A stretch of 64,000 nucleotides of DNA from Acetobacteraceae bacterium (GTDB lineage Bacteria; Pseudomonadota; Alphaproteobacteria; Acetobacterales; Acetobacteraceae), in the NCBI GenBank assembly GCA_027482245.1, contig JAIXWG010000049.1, forward strand, positions 62,001-126,000, written 5' to 3'. Below, in pieces: positions 1 through 8,906 of this stretch (position 1 is the first letter of the stretch; each line of letters opens with the position of its first letter). The translations under genes and the position numbers were made by a program. The notes under the pieces were generated by a model, which had not been told where the DNA came from, ran no database searches, and worked only from the letters and a program-made list of their open reading frames with translations.

Positions 1-577
1 CACCGCTGGCGCCGATGGCGCGTGCGGCGGTGACGAACATCTCCTCCTTCCGCGCCATGACTTCCGCGCGCACGAGCCGCGCATAGCCGGGCCACCAGGA
101 GAGCGCGATAGCGAAGACCATGTTGGCCATGCCCGCACCGAGTGCCGCCGCGACTGCCATCGCCAGCATCAACCCGGGGATGGTGAGCTTGAGGTCGGCG
201 AGGCGCATCAGCACCTCATCCACCCAGCCGCCCGCATAGCCCGCGATGGCACCGATGACGGTGCCGACCAGCGTGCCGAGCATCACCACCGCGAGCCCCG
301 CGACGATGGAAACGCGCGCGCCTGCCATGACCAGCGACAGCACGTCCTGCCCGACCTCGTTCGTGCCGAAGGGATGCGCGAAGCTGGGCGGACGGAAGCG
401 CGCGGCGGTGTTCACGCTGCCCGCGACATGATCGGGGAAGGGCGCGAGCCACGGTCCCGCCACCGCCAGCAGCAGCAGCCCCGCGACCATTACGAGGCCG
501 AGCACCGACAGCCAGCTGCGCGTGAAGCGATAGGCGGCGCGGCGGAAGGCCTGGCGCGGCGCGACTGTCGCACTCAT
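1..577 (-). CDS. ABC transporter permease, DppC/OppC type (3' end beyond window)
   Basis: Inner-membrane permease of a peptide/nickel-type ABC importer. The N-terminal 192 residues are visible and run off the left edge. After a basic N-terminus there is a first hydrophobic segment (about residues 17-37), a GTNEVGQDVLS stretch and a SIVAG segment, as in DppC/OppC, where GTD..GRD marks the loop after the first helix. The start ATG overlaps the TGA of the upstream DppB-type gene (ATGA), so the two are translationally coupled. The cognate ATPases are not in the window and presumably lie further left. Confidence 0.88.
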   Translation of the reverse strand, partial: MSATVAPRQAFRRAAYRFTRSWLSVLGLVMVAGLLLLAVAGPWLAPFPDHVAGSVNTAARFRPPSFAHPFGTNEVGQDVLSLVMAGARVSIVAGLAVVMLGTLVGTVIGAIAGYAGGWVDEVLMRLADLKLTIPGLMLAMAVAAALGAGMANMVFAIALSWWPGYARLVRAEVMARKEEMFVTAARAIGASG

Positions 578-1581
578 TCGACGCGGACCCGCGGATTGAC
601 CAGGCCCTGCGCCATATCGACGAGCAGGTTGGAGGAGACGAAGATCGTCCCGATGACGAGGGTGACGCCGATCACCGGCATGAAGTCCTGGCTGACGACC
701 GACTTCGTCGCATAGAGGCCGACGCCCGGCCAGTCGAACACCGTCTCCACCAGCACCGTGCCGCCGAGCAGCCAGCCGAAATAGAGGCCGATCACCGTCA
801 GCGTCGCCGCCACCGCATTGCGGCTGACATACTTGAACAGGATGAGCGAGCGGGAGAGGCCGAGCGCGCGTTCCGTCAGCACGTAATCCTGCTGCAGCAC
901 CTCCAGCGTCGAGGCGCGCATCATGCGCATGATGGTGGCGAGCGGCGACAGCGACATCGCCAGCGCCGGCAGCAGCAGGTGCTGGCAGGCGACGCCGAAG
1001 GCGTAGATATCACCAGCGGCAAGCGCATCGATGGTGAGGAATCCTGTCACCCAGGGCGGCGGATCCTCCGTGATCGGGAAGCGGCCGGACAGCGGCAGCC
1101 AGCCCAGCCACATCGCGAAGCCGAGCTGCAGCAGCAGGCCGAGGAAGAAGCGCGGCATGGAGATGGCACCGAGCGCCGCGACGCGGGACACCGCATCTGG
1201 CCAGCGGTCGCGCCACACCGCGGTGGCGAGGCCCATCGGCAGGCCGACACCCACCGCGATGATCATCGCGGCGAAGACGAGCTCCAGCGTCGCCGGCAGG
1301 AAGGCCGCGAGATCCTCCGCCACCGGACGCCGCGTGAAGATGGAGACGCCGAAATCGCCGCGCAGCAGGCCCGAGAGGTAGCTGCCATATTGCGTCAGTA
1401 GCGGACGATCCAGGCCGAATTCCCGCGCGACGTCGGCGATCTCCGCCGCGCTGGCATTTGGCCCGGCAGCCAGCGCCACCGGGTCCCCCGGCAGCATCCG
1501 GCCGATGACGAAGACGAGGACGGTGAGCCCGAGCAGCACCGGCACCGTCAGCAGCAGGCGCCGCAGCAGGAAGCGGATCAT
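574..1581 (-). CDS. ABC transporter permease, DppB/OppB type
   Basis: 335 residues, normal for the family. It starts MIRFLLRRLLLTVPVLLGL, the usual DppB N-terminal membrane anchor, followed by GDPVALAAGPNAS and a C-terminal VNPRVRVE, the standard end of these permeases. It forms the membrane channel with the DppC-type protein it overlaps by 4 nt. The binding protein is encoded 22 nt upstream. Neighbouring hydantoinase genes suggest a cyclic amide, N-carbamoyl or short peptide-like substrate; this is inference. Confidence 0.92.
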   Translation of the reverse strand: MIRFLLRRLLLTVPVLLGLTVLVFVIGRMLPGDPVALAAGPNASAAEIADVAREFGLDRPLLTQYGSYLSGLLRGDFGVSIFTRRPVAEDLAAFLPATLELVFAAMIIAVGVGLPMGLATAVWRDRWPDAVSRVAALGAISMPRFFLGLLLQLGFAMWLGWLPLSGRFPITEDPPPWVTGFLTIDALAAGDIYAFGVACQHLLLPALAMSLSPLATIMRMMRASTLEVLQQDYVLTERALGLSRSLILFKYVSRNAVAATLTVIGLYFGWLLGGTVLVETVFDWPGVGLYATKSVVSQDFMPVIGVTLVIGTIFVSSNLLVDMAQGLVNPRVRVE

Positions 1582-1603
1582 GCGGTGCTCCCTGCCGCGA
1601 GCC

Positions 1604-3184
1604 TCATCGCAGCGACAGGCCCGCGACCTCGATCGCGTTGGACGCGACGGGGACGAAGCGGAAGCCCTGGACGTTGTCGCGCAGCGCCAGCTTGCGGCGT
1701 TCCAGCACGCCGAAGATGTCCGGCGCGTCGGCCACCACCTTCTCCTGGAACTGGCGATAGATCGCGATGCGCTTCGCCTCGTCAGGCTCCGATCGCCCGG
1801 CCTCGATCAGCGCATCCACTTCCGGGCTGTTGTAGACGGCGTTCTGCCAATTGCCGTTGCGGGACGAGTGATAGGCGGCGAAGGCGATGTTGTCGGGATC
1901 GCCGTAATTCGCGGTCTGGTAGACCGGGAACAGGTCGGGGAAGGTCTCCGGCGATCGGCAGGCGGCGACCATGTCCGGCCAGTTCATCGGGCGGATCTCC
2001 AGCTCGATGTTCAGCTGCTTCAGGCTGTCGAGCATGATGAGCGCCCAGCGCCGCTGCTGGTCCAGACCCGCGACATGCACCATGGTCAGCTTGATGCCGC
2101 CATTCGGGCTGCGAGACCGCGCCAGATGCTCCCGCGCCTTCGCAAGATCCGTGCGATAGACGGGAAGATCGGGATTGTGGCCGAGGATGCCGTTCGGCAG
2201 CGGGCCGATCATGAGGTCCGCATAGCCGGCCGCATCGGCGATCGCCTGGTAGTTGGTGGCGTAGCTGATGGCCTTGCGCAGCTCCGGGTCAATGAGCGGG
2301 CCGTGGCGCGTGTTCAGCTTGATGGAGAAGGTGCGGTATTCCGGCTCGATCACGCGGACGATGCCGGGGCGGTCGCGCAGCGCGTCCATGTCTTCGCTCG
2401 TCAGGTCCACGGCGATCTGCACCTCGCCGCGCTGGAGCTGCAGGCGCTGCGTCGCCGTCTCCCGCACGATGCGCCAGATGGCGCCGGTCAAATTGCCACC
2501 GCCGGGCTTCCAGGCATTCGCCACGCGCTCCAGCTCATAGAGGTTCCCGGCTTCCGCGCGTCGGACGCGGAAGGAGCCGGAGGCCGCGAGGTTGGAGCGC
2601 AGGAAAGTCTGGCCGTCATCGCTGCCGAGATTGGCCTCGACCTGCTTCTTCGACACGATCCAAGCCCAGGGCAGCACCTGCAGGAAGGCCGAGAACGGCT
2701 TCGCCAAGGTGAAGCGCACGGTGCCGGCATCGACAGCGGTGACGCCCTCTGGCGTCACGACGCCCTGGATCATCCAGGCATTGCCACGGTTGAGGCGAAT
2801 GAGGCGGTGGAAGGAATAGACCACGTCCTCCGCCGTTACCGCGCTGCCATCCTGGAACTTCGCCGCGCTGTCCAGCTTGAAGTCATAGACCAGGCCATCG
2901 GCGGAGACGGTCCACGATGAAGCGAGGTGCGGCACAGGGCGCGGCGGATTGCCCTCCACCCGCACCAGGCTGTCATAGGTGTTCCGCAGCAGCATGCTGG
3001 CGGAATAGCCCGTCGCGATATGCGGATCGAAGTTCGGGATGTCCTGGTTCGACGCGATCACCAGGATTCGCCGCCCGCCCTGCTGCGCGACGGCGCCATC
3101 CGGCAGCCCCAGCGCGCCAAGGCCGCCTGCCGCGGTTGCCAGCAGGGCGCGCCGCGACAACGCGGCCGACATCGGTGTGCTCAT
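1604..3184 (-). CDS. ABC transporter substrate-binding protein, SBP_bac_5 (DppA-like)
   Basis: Periplasmic solute receptor of the importer, 526 residues. The N-terminus has a twin-arginine-like leader (SRRALLATAAGGLGALGL) ending near AVAQQ. The mature part shows SBP family 5 features: NFDPHIATGYS, a PVPHLASSW segment, and FHLAS/KFQDGS-like strands. A GTG 15 nt further upstream is also open, but AAGGAG sits 6 nt before the ATG at 3184, which decides the start. The upstream hydantoinase gene ends 11 nt before this ATG, so the two are probably co-translated. Confidence 0.9.
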   Translation of the reverse strand: MSTPMSAALSRRALLATAAGGLGALGLPDGAVAQQGGRRILVIASNQDIPNFDPHIATGYSASMLLRNTYDSLVRVEGNPPRPVPHLASSWTVSADGLVYDFKLDSAAKFQDGSAVTAEDVVYSFHRLIRLNRGNAWMIQGVVTPEGVTAVDAGTVRFTLAKPFSAFLQVLPWAWIVSKKQVEANLGSDDGQTFLRSNLAASGSFRVRRAEAGNLYELERVANAWKPGGGNLTGAIWRIVRETATQRLQLQRGEVQIAVDLTSEDMDALRDRPGIVRVIEPEYRTFSIKLNTRHGPLIDPELRKAISYATNYQAIADAAGYADLMIGPLPNGILGHNPDLPVYRTDLAKAREHLARSRSPNGGIKLTMVHVAGLDQQRRWALIMLDSLKQLNIELEIRPMNWPDMVAACRSPETFPDLFPVYQTANYGDPDNIAFAAYHSSRNGNWQNAVYNSPEVDALIEAGRSEPDEAKRIAIYRQFQEKVVADAPDIFGVLERRKLALRDNVQGFRFVPVASNAIEVAGLSLR

Positions 3185-3195
3185 GCCCATCTCCT

Positions 3196-6100
3196 TCACG
3201 CGGCTGTTTCCGCCGCCATCGCCTGCCCGTAGTCACGCTGCGCCGACTCCGCGGAGACGAAGCCCATGGCCACGTCCCGCGCCAGCAGTGCCCGATCCCG
3301 CTCCGCGGGGTCGCCATAGCCGGCGCCACCCGCGAGTGTCAGTTCCACGATCTCATCCGTGCGAGTCAGTTCCACCAGCTGCCCCGTCCCGCAATCACGC
3401 ACCTGATTGCCGGCCGCGTCCAGCACCTGTCCCATCGCGCCGCCACCGGCCGCACCACCGGCCAGGCCCGGGATCGGGTTGCGCACCCCCTCGGGATAGA
3501 CGGAGACGAGCGTCGGGCGCCCATCGTCGAACCGCTTGCGCAGCCGCACGCTTTGCCCCAGGCCGCCACGGTGACGGCCGGCGCCGCCGCTGTCGATGTC
3601 GAAGCGCTTGCTCATCACCAGCACCGGCACGCGGCTTTCCAGCAGCTCGATGGAGGTGTTGGAGGCAGAGGTCGGCCAGAGCATGGTGGAGAGCCCGTCG
3701 CCGCGATCCGATCCGCCCTGCCCGCCGCCGCAGAACAGCATGTCGGAGTAGAAGCGGCCCGTCGCGTCCTGGCCGTAGATCGTCGCGGCCACCGCAAGGC
3801 CCGTGAAGGCCTGCACCTGGCGGGGTGCCGCATCCTCCAGCGCGCGGAAGATCACGGGCGCCAGGTACCAGCCCGTGCGGGTGCGGATGTTCACCGAAGC
3901 GGGCTTCGTGCAGTTCAGGATGGAGCCTTCAGGCGCCAGCACGGTGAAGGGGCGGTAGCAGCCCGCATTGCCACGCACGCCCGGCGTCAGCATGCATTTC
4001 AGCGGATAGGTCGCATGCGCCGCCGTGTAGTTCATGGTGCAGTTCAGCCCGCCCTGCGCCATCTGTGGCGGCGCGCCGGCGAAGTCGATCACCATCTCGT
4101 CGCCCTTCACCGTGATGGCGACGGGGTACTCGACCAGCTTGCCGAAGGGGTTGTTGCAGATGGTGGAACGGTAGATACCGTCGGGCAGCGCGCGGATCGC
4201 ATCGCGCATCGCCTTCTCCGACAGGCCCTGCACCACCTCCGCCAGCGCGCCCAGCTCCTCCATGCCGTAATCGTCCATGAAGGCCAGCAGGCGCTCCGCG
4301 CCGATGGCGTTGGCGGTGATGAAGGAGTTCACGTCGCCGACGACCTGTTCGCCGTTCCGGACGTTCTCGGCCAGCAGGCGGAACAGCGTCTCGTTCGGCC
4401 GCCCTTCCTCCACCAGCTTTATCGGCGGGATCTGGAAGCCTTCCTCGTAGATCTCCCGCGCCCGCATCGAATCCTTGGTGCCGCCGATGTCGGAGACATG
4501 GCCGACCGTGCCCATCAGCCCGACCAGCACGCCCTGCCTGAAGACCGGCGTGACGACCGCGATATCGAAGAGGTGGCCGGCGCAGAGCCAGGGATCGTTG
4601 GTGACCAGCACGTCGCCGGGCTTCAGCGTCTCCGCGGGGTAGCGTTCCAGCAGCGCCTTCACCGCGCGCGGCAGCGTCAGGTTGAAGACCGGCATGGCGC
4701 GCGGGCTATGGGCCAGCGGTTCGCCGCGGTGGTCCAGCAATTCGCAGGCGAAATCCTGGCTTTCGGAGATGACGAGGGAGAAGGCGGTGCGGCAGACCGT
4801 CAGCCACATCTCCTCCACCACGTTCACCAGGCGGGACCACATGATCTCCAGCCCGATGGGATCGGCGGCGATGCGGCGCACGGCCTCAGCGCGATCCATC
4901 GTCGCCGTCACCAGCGTCGCGGCAGCGCGGGGCTGGGCGACGGCGATGCGCAGGTTGAGGCTGCCATCGACGGTCACGCGGTCGCCGGGCGCGATGATGG
5001 TCGTGCTCTCGCGCTCCTCGATGATGGCGGGGCCTTCGACGACGTCGCCGGCGCGGAGCGCGTAGCGGTCATGCACGCTGGCCTCGGTCGCGCCATCCGC
5101 AAACCAGGCCCGGCGATGGCCCTTGAGGTGCGCGGCCGCCGCGCCGCCGGCGGCACCGGCCAGCGGCAGCACCGGCGTGGGGCCGGCGGAACGCACGCGG
5201 AAGTTCACCGCCTCGATCCGCGCACCATCGGGCACCATGGTGTAGCGGGCGGAGTAGGCGCGGGCAAAGCTCTCGCGGATGGCCGGCAGCGAAGCCGCGT
5301 CGATGCGGCCATTCGGCAGTTTCACGCTGATGTCGTGCATCTGGCCGACCAGGCGCATGTCGGCGCTGCGCTCGATCACAACGTCACCGGTGGCGATGCC
5401 GGCCTCGGCGAGGCGCGCGCGGCCTTCTTCCTCCAGCGCTGCCAGCAGCGCGTTGATGGCATCGCTGTCGAAGCCGTCGCGGAATTCGCAGCGCAGGCTG
5501 CGGACGCCGTCGAAGGACAGCGGCGCGGCGAGGAAGCCGAGGGCGGAGGCCGCGCCGGAGGCGGGCGGGATGATGACCTCCGTCACGCCCATGGCTCGGG
5601 CGACGTCGGCGGCATGGGCGGGGCCTGCACCGCCGAAGCCGACCATCGCGTAGTGGCGCGGGTCCTTGCCCTTCTCCACCAGATGGACGCGGGCGGCGGC
5701 GGCCATGCTCTCCACCACCACCTTGTGGATGCCCCAGGCCGCTTCCTCGATGGACAGGCCGAGCGGCGTGGCGACCGTGGCGACGGCGCGACGCGCGGCC
5801 TCCAGGTCCAGCTTCATGCGGCCGCCGAGGAAGAATCCGGGATCGTAGTAGCCCAGCACAAGGTTCGCATCCGTCACGGTCGGCTTGAGCCCGCCCATGC
5901 CGTAGCAGGCGGGGCCGGGGTCCGATCCCGCGGAATGGGGGCCGACCTTCAGCAGGCCGACCTCGTCGATCGCGGCGATGGAGCCGCCGCCGGCGCCGAT
6001 CTCGATCATCTCGATCGCCGGTGCCTTGATCGGCAGGCCCGAACCGCGCGTGAAGCGCTGCAGTCGCGCGGCTTCCAGCAGCGGCGCCACTTCCGCGCGG

Positions 6101-7017
6101 CCATCCTCGATCATGCAGGCCTTGGCGGTGGTGCCGCCCATGTCGAAGCTGATCACGTCCGGCTTGCCGGCCAGCGCGCCGAACAGCGCGGTCGCCAATC
6201 CGCCGCCGGCAGGCCCGCTTTCCAGCAGGCGGATCGGCACGTCGCGCGCCGTGTCGAGCGACACCAGCCCGCCGGCGGAATGCATCAGCCGCAGCGGCCC
6301 GTCATAGCCGCGCGCCGCCAGCGCGCCGTGCAGGCGCGCCAGGTAGCCCTGCATCAGCGGCTGGACATAGGCATTGGCGCAGGTGGTGACGATGCGCTGG
6401 TATTCGCCCATCTCGGCCACGACGCCGGAGGACATCGACACCGCGATGCCGGGATGGCGCGCACGGATCAGCGCCGCCGCCTCCCGCTCATGCGCGGGGT
6501 TGGCATAGGCATGCAGGAAGGCCACCGCGATCGCCTGGCAGCCCGCCGCGACCAGCGCATCGGACGCGCGCGCGACCGCCGCGGCGTCGAGGGCCGTGAC
6601 GACGCCGCCCTGCGCATCCATCCGCTCCGCCACCTCCAGCCGCAAGTCTCGCGGCACCAGCGGCTGGGGAAACTGCAGGAACAGGTCGTAGATGTCGTAG
6701 CGCTGTTCCGTGCCCATCTCCAGGATGTCACGGAAGCCGTCGGTGGTGATCAGGCCGAGCTTCGCGCCGCGACGCTCGATAATCGCGTTCGTCACCAGCG
6801 TGGTGCCGTGCACGATCTCCGACACCTCCGGCAGCGCGATGCCGCGCATCGCCACCAGCTCCTCGAGCCCCAGCAGCGCGGCCTCGGCGGGGTCATGCGG
6901 CGTGGTCAGGCGCTTGTGCAGCGTCACCTGGCCGTCCCTGGCATCAACCAGCACGAAATCGGTGAAGGTGCCGCCAATGTCGAAGCCGATGCGCCAGCGT
7001 GCGGTGTCCATGCTCAT
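3196..7017 (-). CDS. Fused hydantoinase A / hydantoinase B protein (oxoprolinase family)
   Basis: 1273 residues holding both halves of the ATP-dependent hydantoinase/5-oxoprolinase family in one chain. The N-terminal HyuA half begins RIGFDIGGTFTDFVLVD (the actin-like ATP-binding signature) and has FDMGGTTAKACMI near residue 280. The HyuB half starts near DPIGLEIMWSRLVNVVEEM and carries TNDPWLCAGHL and the glycine-rich end GGAGYGDPAERD. Such enzymes open cyclic amides (5-oxoproline, hydantoins) with ATP. Bacterial hyuA and hyuB are usually separate; fused forms resemble eukaryotic 5-oxoprolinase. The ATG at 7017 (or 7011) gives the family N-terminus; the frame stays open upstream into the regulator gene. 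The true substrate is not known. Confidence 0.9.
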   Translation of the reverse strand: MSMDTARWRIGFDIGGTFTDFVLVDARDGQVTLHKRLTTPHDPAEAALLGLEELVAMRGIALPEVSEIVHGTTLVTNAIIERRGAKLGLITTDGFRDILEMGTEQRYDIYDLFLQFPQPLVPRDLRLEVAERMDAQGGVVTALDAAAVARASDALVAAGCQAIAVAFLHAYANPAHEREAAALIRARHPGIAVSMSSGVVAEMGEYQRIVTTCANAYVQPLMQGYLARLHGALAARGYDGPLRLMHSAGGLVSLDTARDVPIRLLESGPAGGGLATALFGALAGKPDVISFDMGGTTAKACMIEDGRAEVAPLLEAARLQRFTRGSGLPIKAPAIEMIEIGAGGGSIAAIDEVGLLKVGPHSAGSDPGPACYGMGGLKPTVTDANLVLGYYDPGFFLGGRMKLDLEAARRAVATVATPLGLSIEEAAWGIHKVVVESMAAAARVHLVEKGKDPRHYAMVGFGGAGPAHAADVARAMGVTEVIIPPASGAASALGFLAAPLSFDGVRSLRCEFRDGFDSDAINALLAALEEEGRARLAEAGIATGDVVIERSADMRLVGQMHDISVKLPNGRIDAASLPAIRESFARAYSARYTMVPDGARIEAVNFRVRSAGPTPVLPLAGAAGGAAAAHLKGHRRAWFADGATEASVHDRYALRAGDVVEGPAIIEERESTTIIAPGDRVTVDGSLNLRIAVAQPRAAATLVTATMDRAEAVRRIAADPIGLEIMWSRLVNVVEEMWLTVCRTAFSLVISESQDFACELLDHRGEPLAHSPRAMPVFNLTLPRAVKALLERYPAETLKPGDVLVTNDPWLCAGHLFDIAVVTPVFRQGVLVGLMGTVGHVSDIGGTKDSMRAREIYEEGFQIPPIKLVEEGRPNETLFRLLAENVRNGEQVVGDVNSFITANAIGAERLLAFMDDYGMEELGALAEVVQGLSEKAMRDAIRALPDGIYRSTICNNPFGKLVEYPVAITVKGDEMVIDFAGAPPQMAQGGLNCTMNYTAAHATYPLKCMLTPGVRGNAGCYRPFTVLAPEGSILNCTKPASVNIRTRTGWYLAPVIFRALEDAAPRQVQAFTGLAVAATIYGQDATGRFYSDMLFCGGGQGGSDRGDGLSTMLWPTSASNTSIELLESRVPVLVMSKRFDIDSGGAGRHRGGLGQSVRLRKRFDDGRPTLVSVYPEGVRNPIPGLAGGAAGGGAMGQVLDAAGNQVRDCGTGQLVELTRTDEIVELTLAGGAGYGDPAERDRALLARDVAMGFVSAESAQRDYGQAMAAETAA

Positions 7018-7027
7018 TCTCTCATGC

Positions 7028-7837
7028 TCAGGCGCTGCGCCTGGCGGGCAGGTGGGCGGCGTCGCCGGTGATGGCGCCGATGCGCGAAGCGCCTTCCAGC
7101 AAGGCGCGCGTGATGGTGCGGCGTTCCGTCGCATCCGTCGTGGCGGCGGGGTAGGAGATGCAGAGGCTCACCACCTCCGCCGTCTCGGGCTCCGCCACCG
7201 CCACGGCGATGGCGCCGACGCCGCGATTGGCCTCGTCATGTGAGGTCGCGTAGCCGCGGCGTCGCACTTCCGCGAGGCGCCGCAACAGATCCTCGACATC
7301 CTGCGGCGCGTTCGGCGATGGCGGCGCGAGGCCGCCGGCATGCAGGCGCCGCACCTCTGCATCGGGCAGCCGCGCCAGCAGGCTGCGGCCGGTGGCGCTG
7401 GCGAAGGCGGGCAGGCGGCGGCCGATGGTGGAGGCGACGCGCAGCGCATTCGTGCCCTGGTGGTCCGTCACCGCCGTCACCTCCAGCCCCGCGCGCAGCG
7501 TCACGTAGCCGGTATGGCCGCAGGCGGCGGAAACCTCCGCCACCACGGCATCGGCGCGGTCGATGAGGGAGGAGGAACGGCGATAGGCGCGCGCGACATC
7601 CACCAGCAGCAGGCCGGGCCGGTAGCGCTTGCTCTCCCCCACATTCTCCAGCAGCCCGGCATCGCGCATGGCGCGCAGCAGGCGGGAGGCGTTGCTCTTG
7701 GGCATGCCAAGGCGCCCGACGAGGTCGGTGACCGTGAGTTCCGTGCAATCGGCGCCGTAGCAGCGCAAGACCTGCGCCGCGCCATCGAGGATCGTCACCA
7801 GGCCGCCTTCGGCAGAAGTTCCATAAAATGGAACCAT
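7028..7837 (-). CDS. IclR-family transcriptional regulator
   Basis: 269 residues. An N-terminal winged helix (LTVTDLVGRLGMPKSNASRLLRAMRDAGLL, about 35-65) is followed by the IclR effector domain (TGYVTLRAGLEVTAVT; ASATGRSLLARL; RGYATSHDEANRGVGAIAVAV). It is the first gene of the hydantoinase/importer operon, 10 nt before the hydantoinase start, so it likely controls its own operon. The frame is open to an ATG at 7870, but a promoter-like pair lies there, and the ATG at 7837 gives a normal family length. A 17-bp palindrome overlaps its first codons. Confidence 0.88.
   Translation of the reverse strand: MVPFYGTSAEGGLVTILDGAAQVLRCYGADCTELTVTDLVGRLGMPKSNASRLLRAMRDAGLLENVGESKRYRPGLLLVDVARAYRRSSSLIDRADAVVAEVSAACGHTGYVTLRAGLEVTAVTDHQGTNALRVASTIGRRLPAFASATGRSLLARLPDAEVRRLHAGGLAPPSPNAPQDVEDLLRRLAEVRRRGYATSHDEANRGVGAIAVAVAEPETAEVVSLCISYPAATTDATERRTITRALLEGASRIGAITGDAAHLPARRSA
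7818..7834. promoter_or_regulatory. Palindromic operator candidate for the IclR regulator
   Basis: GTTCCATAAAATGGAAC is a perfect inverted repeat with 7-bp arms around AAA. It resembles the TTCCA/TGGAA half-sites bound by several IclR-family regulators. It begins 3 bp downstream of the chosen start codon at 7837, where bound protein would block transcription of its own operon. Its function is inferred from symmetry and position. Confidence 0.6.
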
Positions 7838-7853
7838 GGTTGCGGGATACGGA

Positions 7854-7883
7854 ACGCTAGGCCCCGTCACGCCCAGGCGTCAA
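7854..7883 (-). promoter_or_regulatory. Promoter candidate for the IclR-hydantoinase-importer operon
   Basis: On the minus strand TTGACG (7883-7878) is followed after 18 nt by TAGCGT (7859-7854). The -35 is close to the sigma-70 consensus; the -10 matches only 3 of 6. A transcript would start near 7847, just upstream of the ATG at 7837 and the palindrome. Confidence 0.35.
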
Positions 7884-7911
7884 CCACCTTTCGCGCGCCT
7901 GCCAGGGGTCT

Positions 7912-8904
7912 ATGCTGGCCGCCATGCTCCGCACCTTCTCCGCCCGCGACGGCCACCTGCATGTGGAGGACGACGCCCCCACCGATGCGCTGCCGCTCGG
8001 CGTGCTCTGGCTCGACCTGCAACGCCCGACGCAGCATGAGGAAGCGGCGGTGGAGCGCATGATCGGGATCGACATTCCGACTCGCGCGGAAGCGGCGGCG
8101 ATCGGCGAAAGCGCGCGGCTCTACCTCGACAACGGCTCGCTGGTAATGACCGCGGCGGTGGTGACCGGCGTGTCGGAGGGGCGGCGGCCGATCGCCGCCG
8201 ATGTCACCTTCGTGCTCACGCCCAGCCTGCTGGTGACGGTGCGGGAGGCCGACCCCCTGCCCTTCCGCGCCTTCGTGCAGAAATGCCAGCGGGAGCCCGC
8301 GGTGCGCGAACGGCCGGAGACAGTCTTCCTCGCGCTGGTCGAGAGCATCATCGATCGCGCGGCGGAGATCCTGGATGGCGCGCAGGCGGATCTGGAGCGC
8401 GTCTCGGCGGAAGCCTTCGCTGATGTGGAGGGCAAGCCGCGGCGCCGCACCAGCGATCCCCGCGTGCTGGTGAAGCGGCTCGGCCGGATCAATGCGCTGG
8501 CGGCACGCCTGCGGGAAAGCCTACTGGGCCTCGGCCGCATGCTCGCCTTCTTCCGCCAGAACGGCGTGGAGGGGCTGCCCGATTCCGCCATGCGACGCCT
8601 GGCGTCGATGGAGGGCGATGTGCGCGCGTTGTCGGAGTATGACGCGCAGCTGGCGACGGAGCTGAGCTTCGTGCTGGAAGCACTGTTCGGCCTGACGAAT
8701 GCCGAGCAGAACCGCATTATCCGCGTCTTCACCATCGCCTCCGTCCTCTTCCTGCCGCCGACGCTGGTCGGCACCGTCTACGGCATGAACTTCGAGGTGA
8801 TGCCCGAGCTGCACTGGGCCTTCGGCTATCCGATGGCGCTCGTGCTCATGGTGGCCTCCGCCGTCGTGCCCTACTGGCTGTTCCGGCGGAACGGCTGGCT
8901 GTAG
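7912..8904 (+). CDS. corA: CorA-family magnesium/divalent cation transporter
   Basis: 330 residues. The C-terminal membrane part has the family signature YGMNFEVMPEL (GMN motif at the end of the first transmembrane helix), followed by a second hydrophobic helix (PMALVLMVASAVVPYWLF) and a basic tail. The long helical N-terminal domain (DRAAEILDGAQADLERVSAEAF) fits the cytosolic CorA funnel. An internal ATG at 7924 is an alternative start. The gene is divergent from the IclR operon and is followed 2 nt later by a methyltransferase gene; no functional link is evident. Confidence 0.93.
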   Translation: MLAAMLRTFSARDGHLHVEDDAPTDALPLGVLWLDLQRPTQHEEAAVERMIGIDIPTRAEAAAIGESARLYLDNGSLVMTAAVVTGVSEGRRPIAADVTFVLTPSLLVTVREADPLPFRAFVQKCQREPAVRERPETVFLALVESIIDRAAEILDGAQADLERVSAEAFADVEGKPRRRTSDPRVLVKRLGRINALAARLRESLLGLGRMLAFFRQNGVEGLPDSAMRRLASMEGDVRALSEYDAQLATELSFVLEALFGLTNAEQNRIIRVFTIASVLFLPPTLVGTVYGMNFEVMPELHWAFGYPMALVLMVASAVVPYWLFRRNGWL

Positions 8905-8906
8905 CG

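Noticed and set aside
2917..7071. A 1384-codon open frame on the plus strand opposite the hydantoinase gene.
   Set aside because: It is a mirror frame of a very GC-rich gene: its translation is rich in His, Arg, Gln and Gly without any family pattern, while the minus strand has clear hydantoinase motifs.
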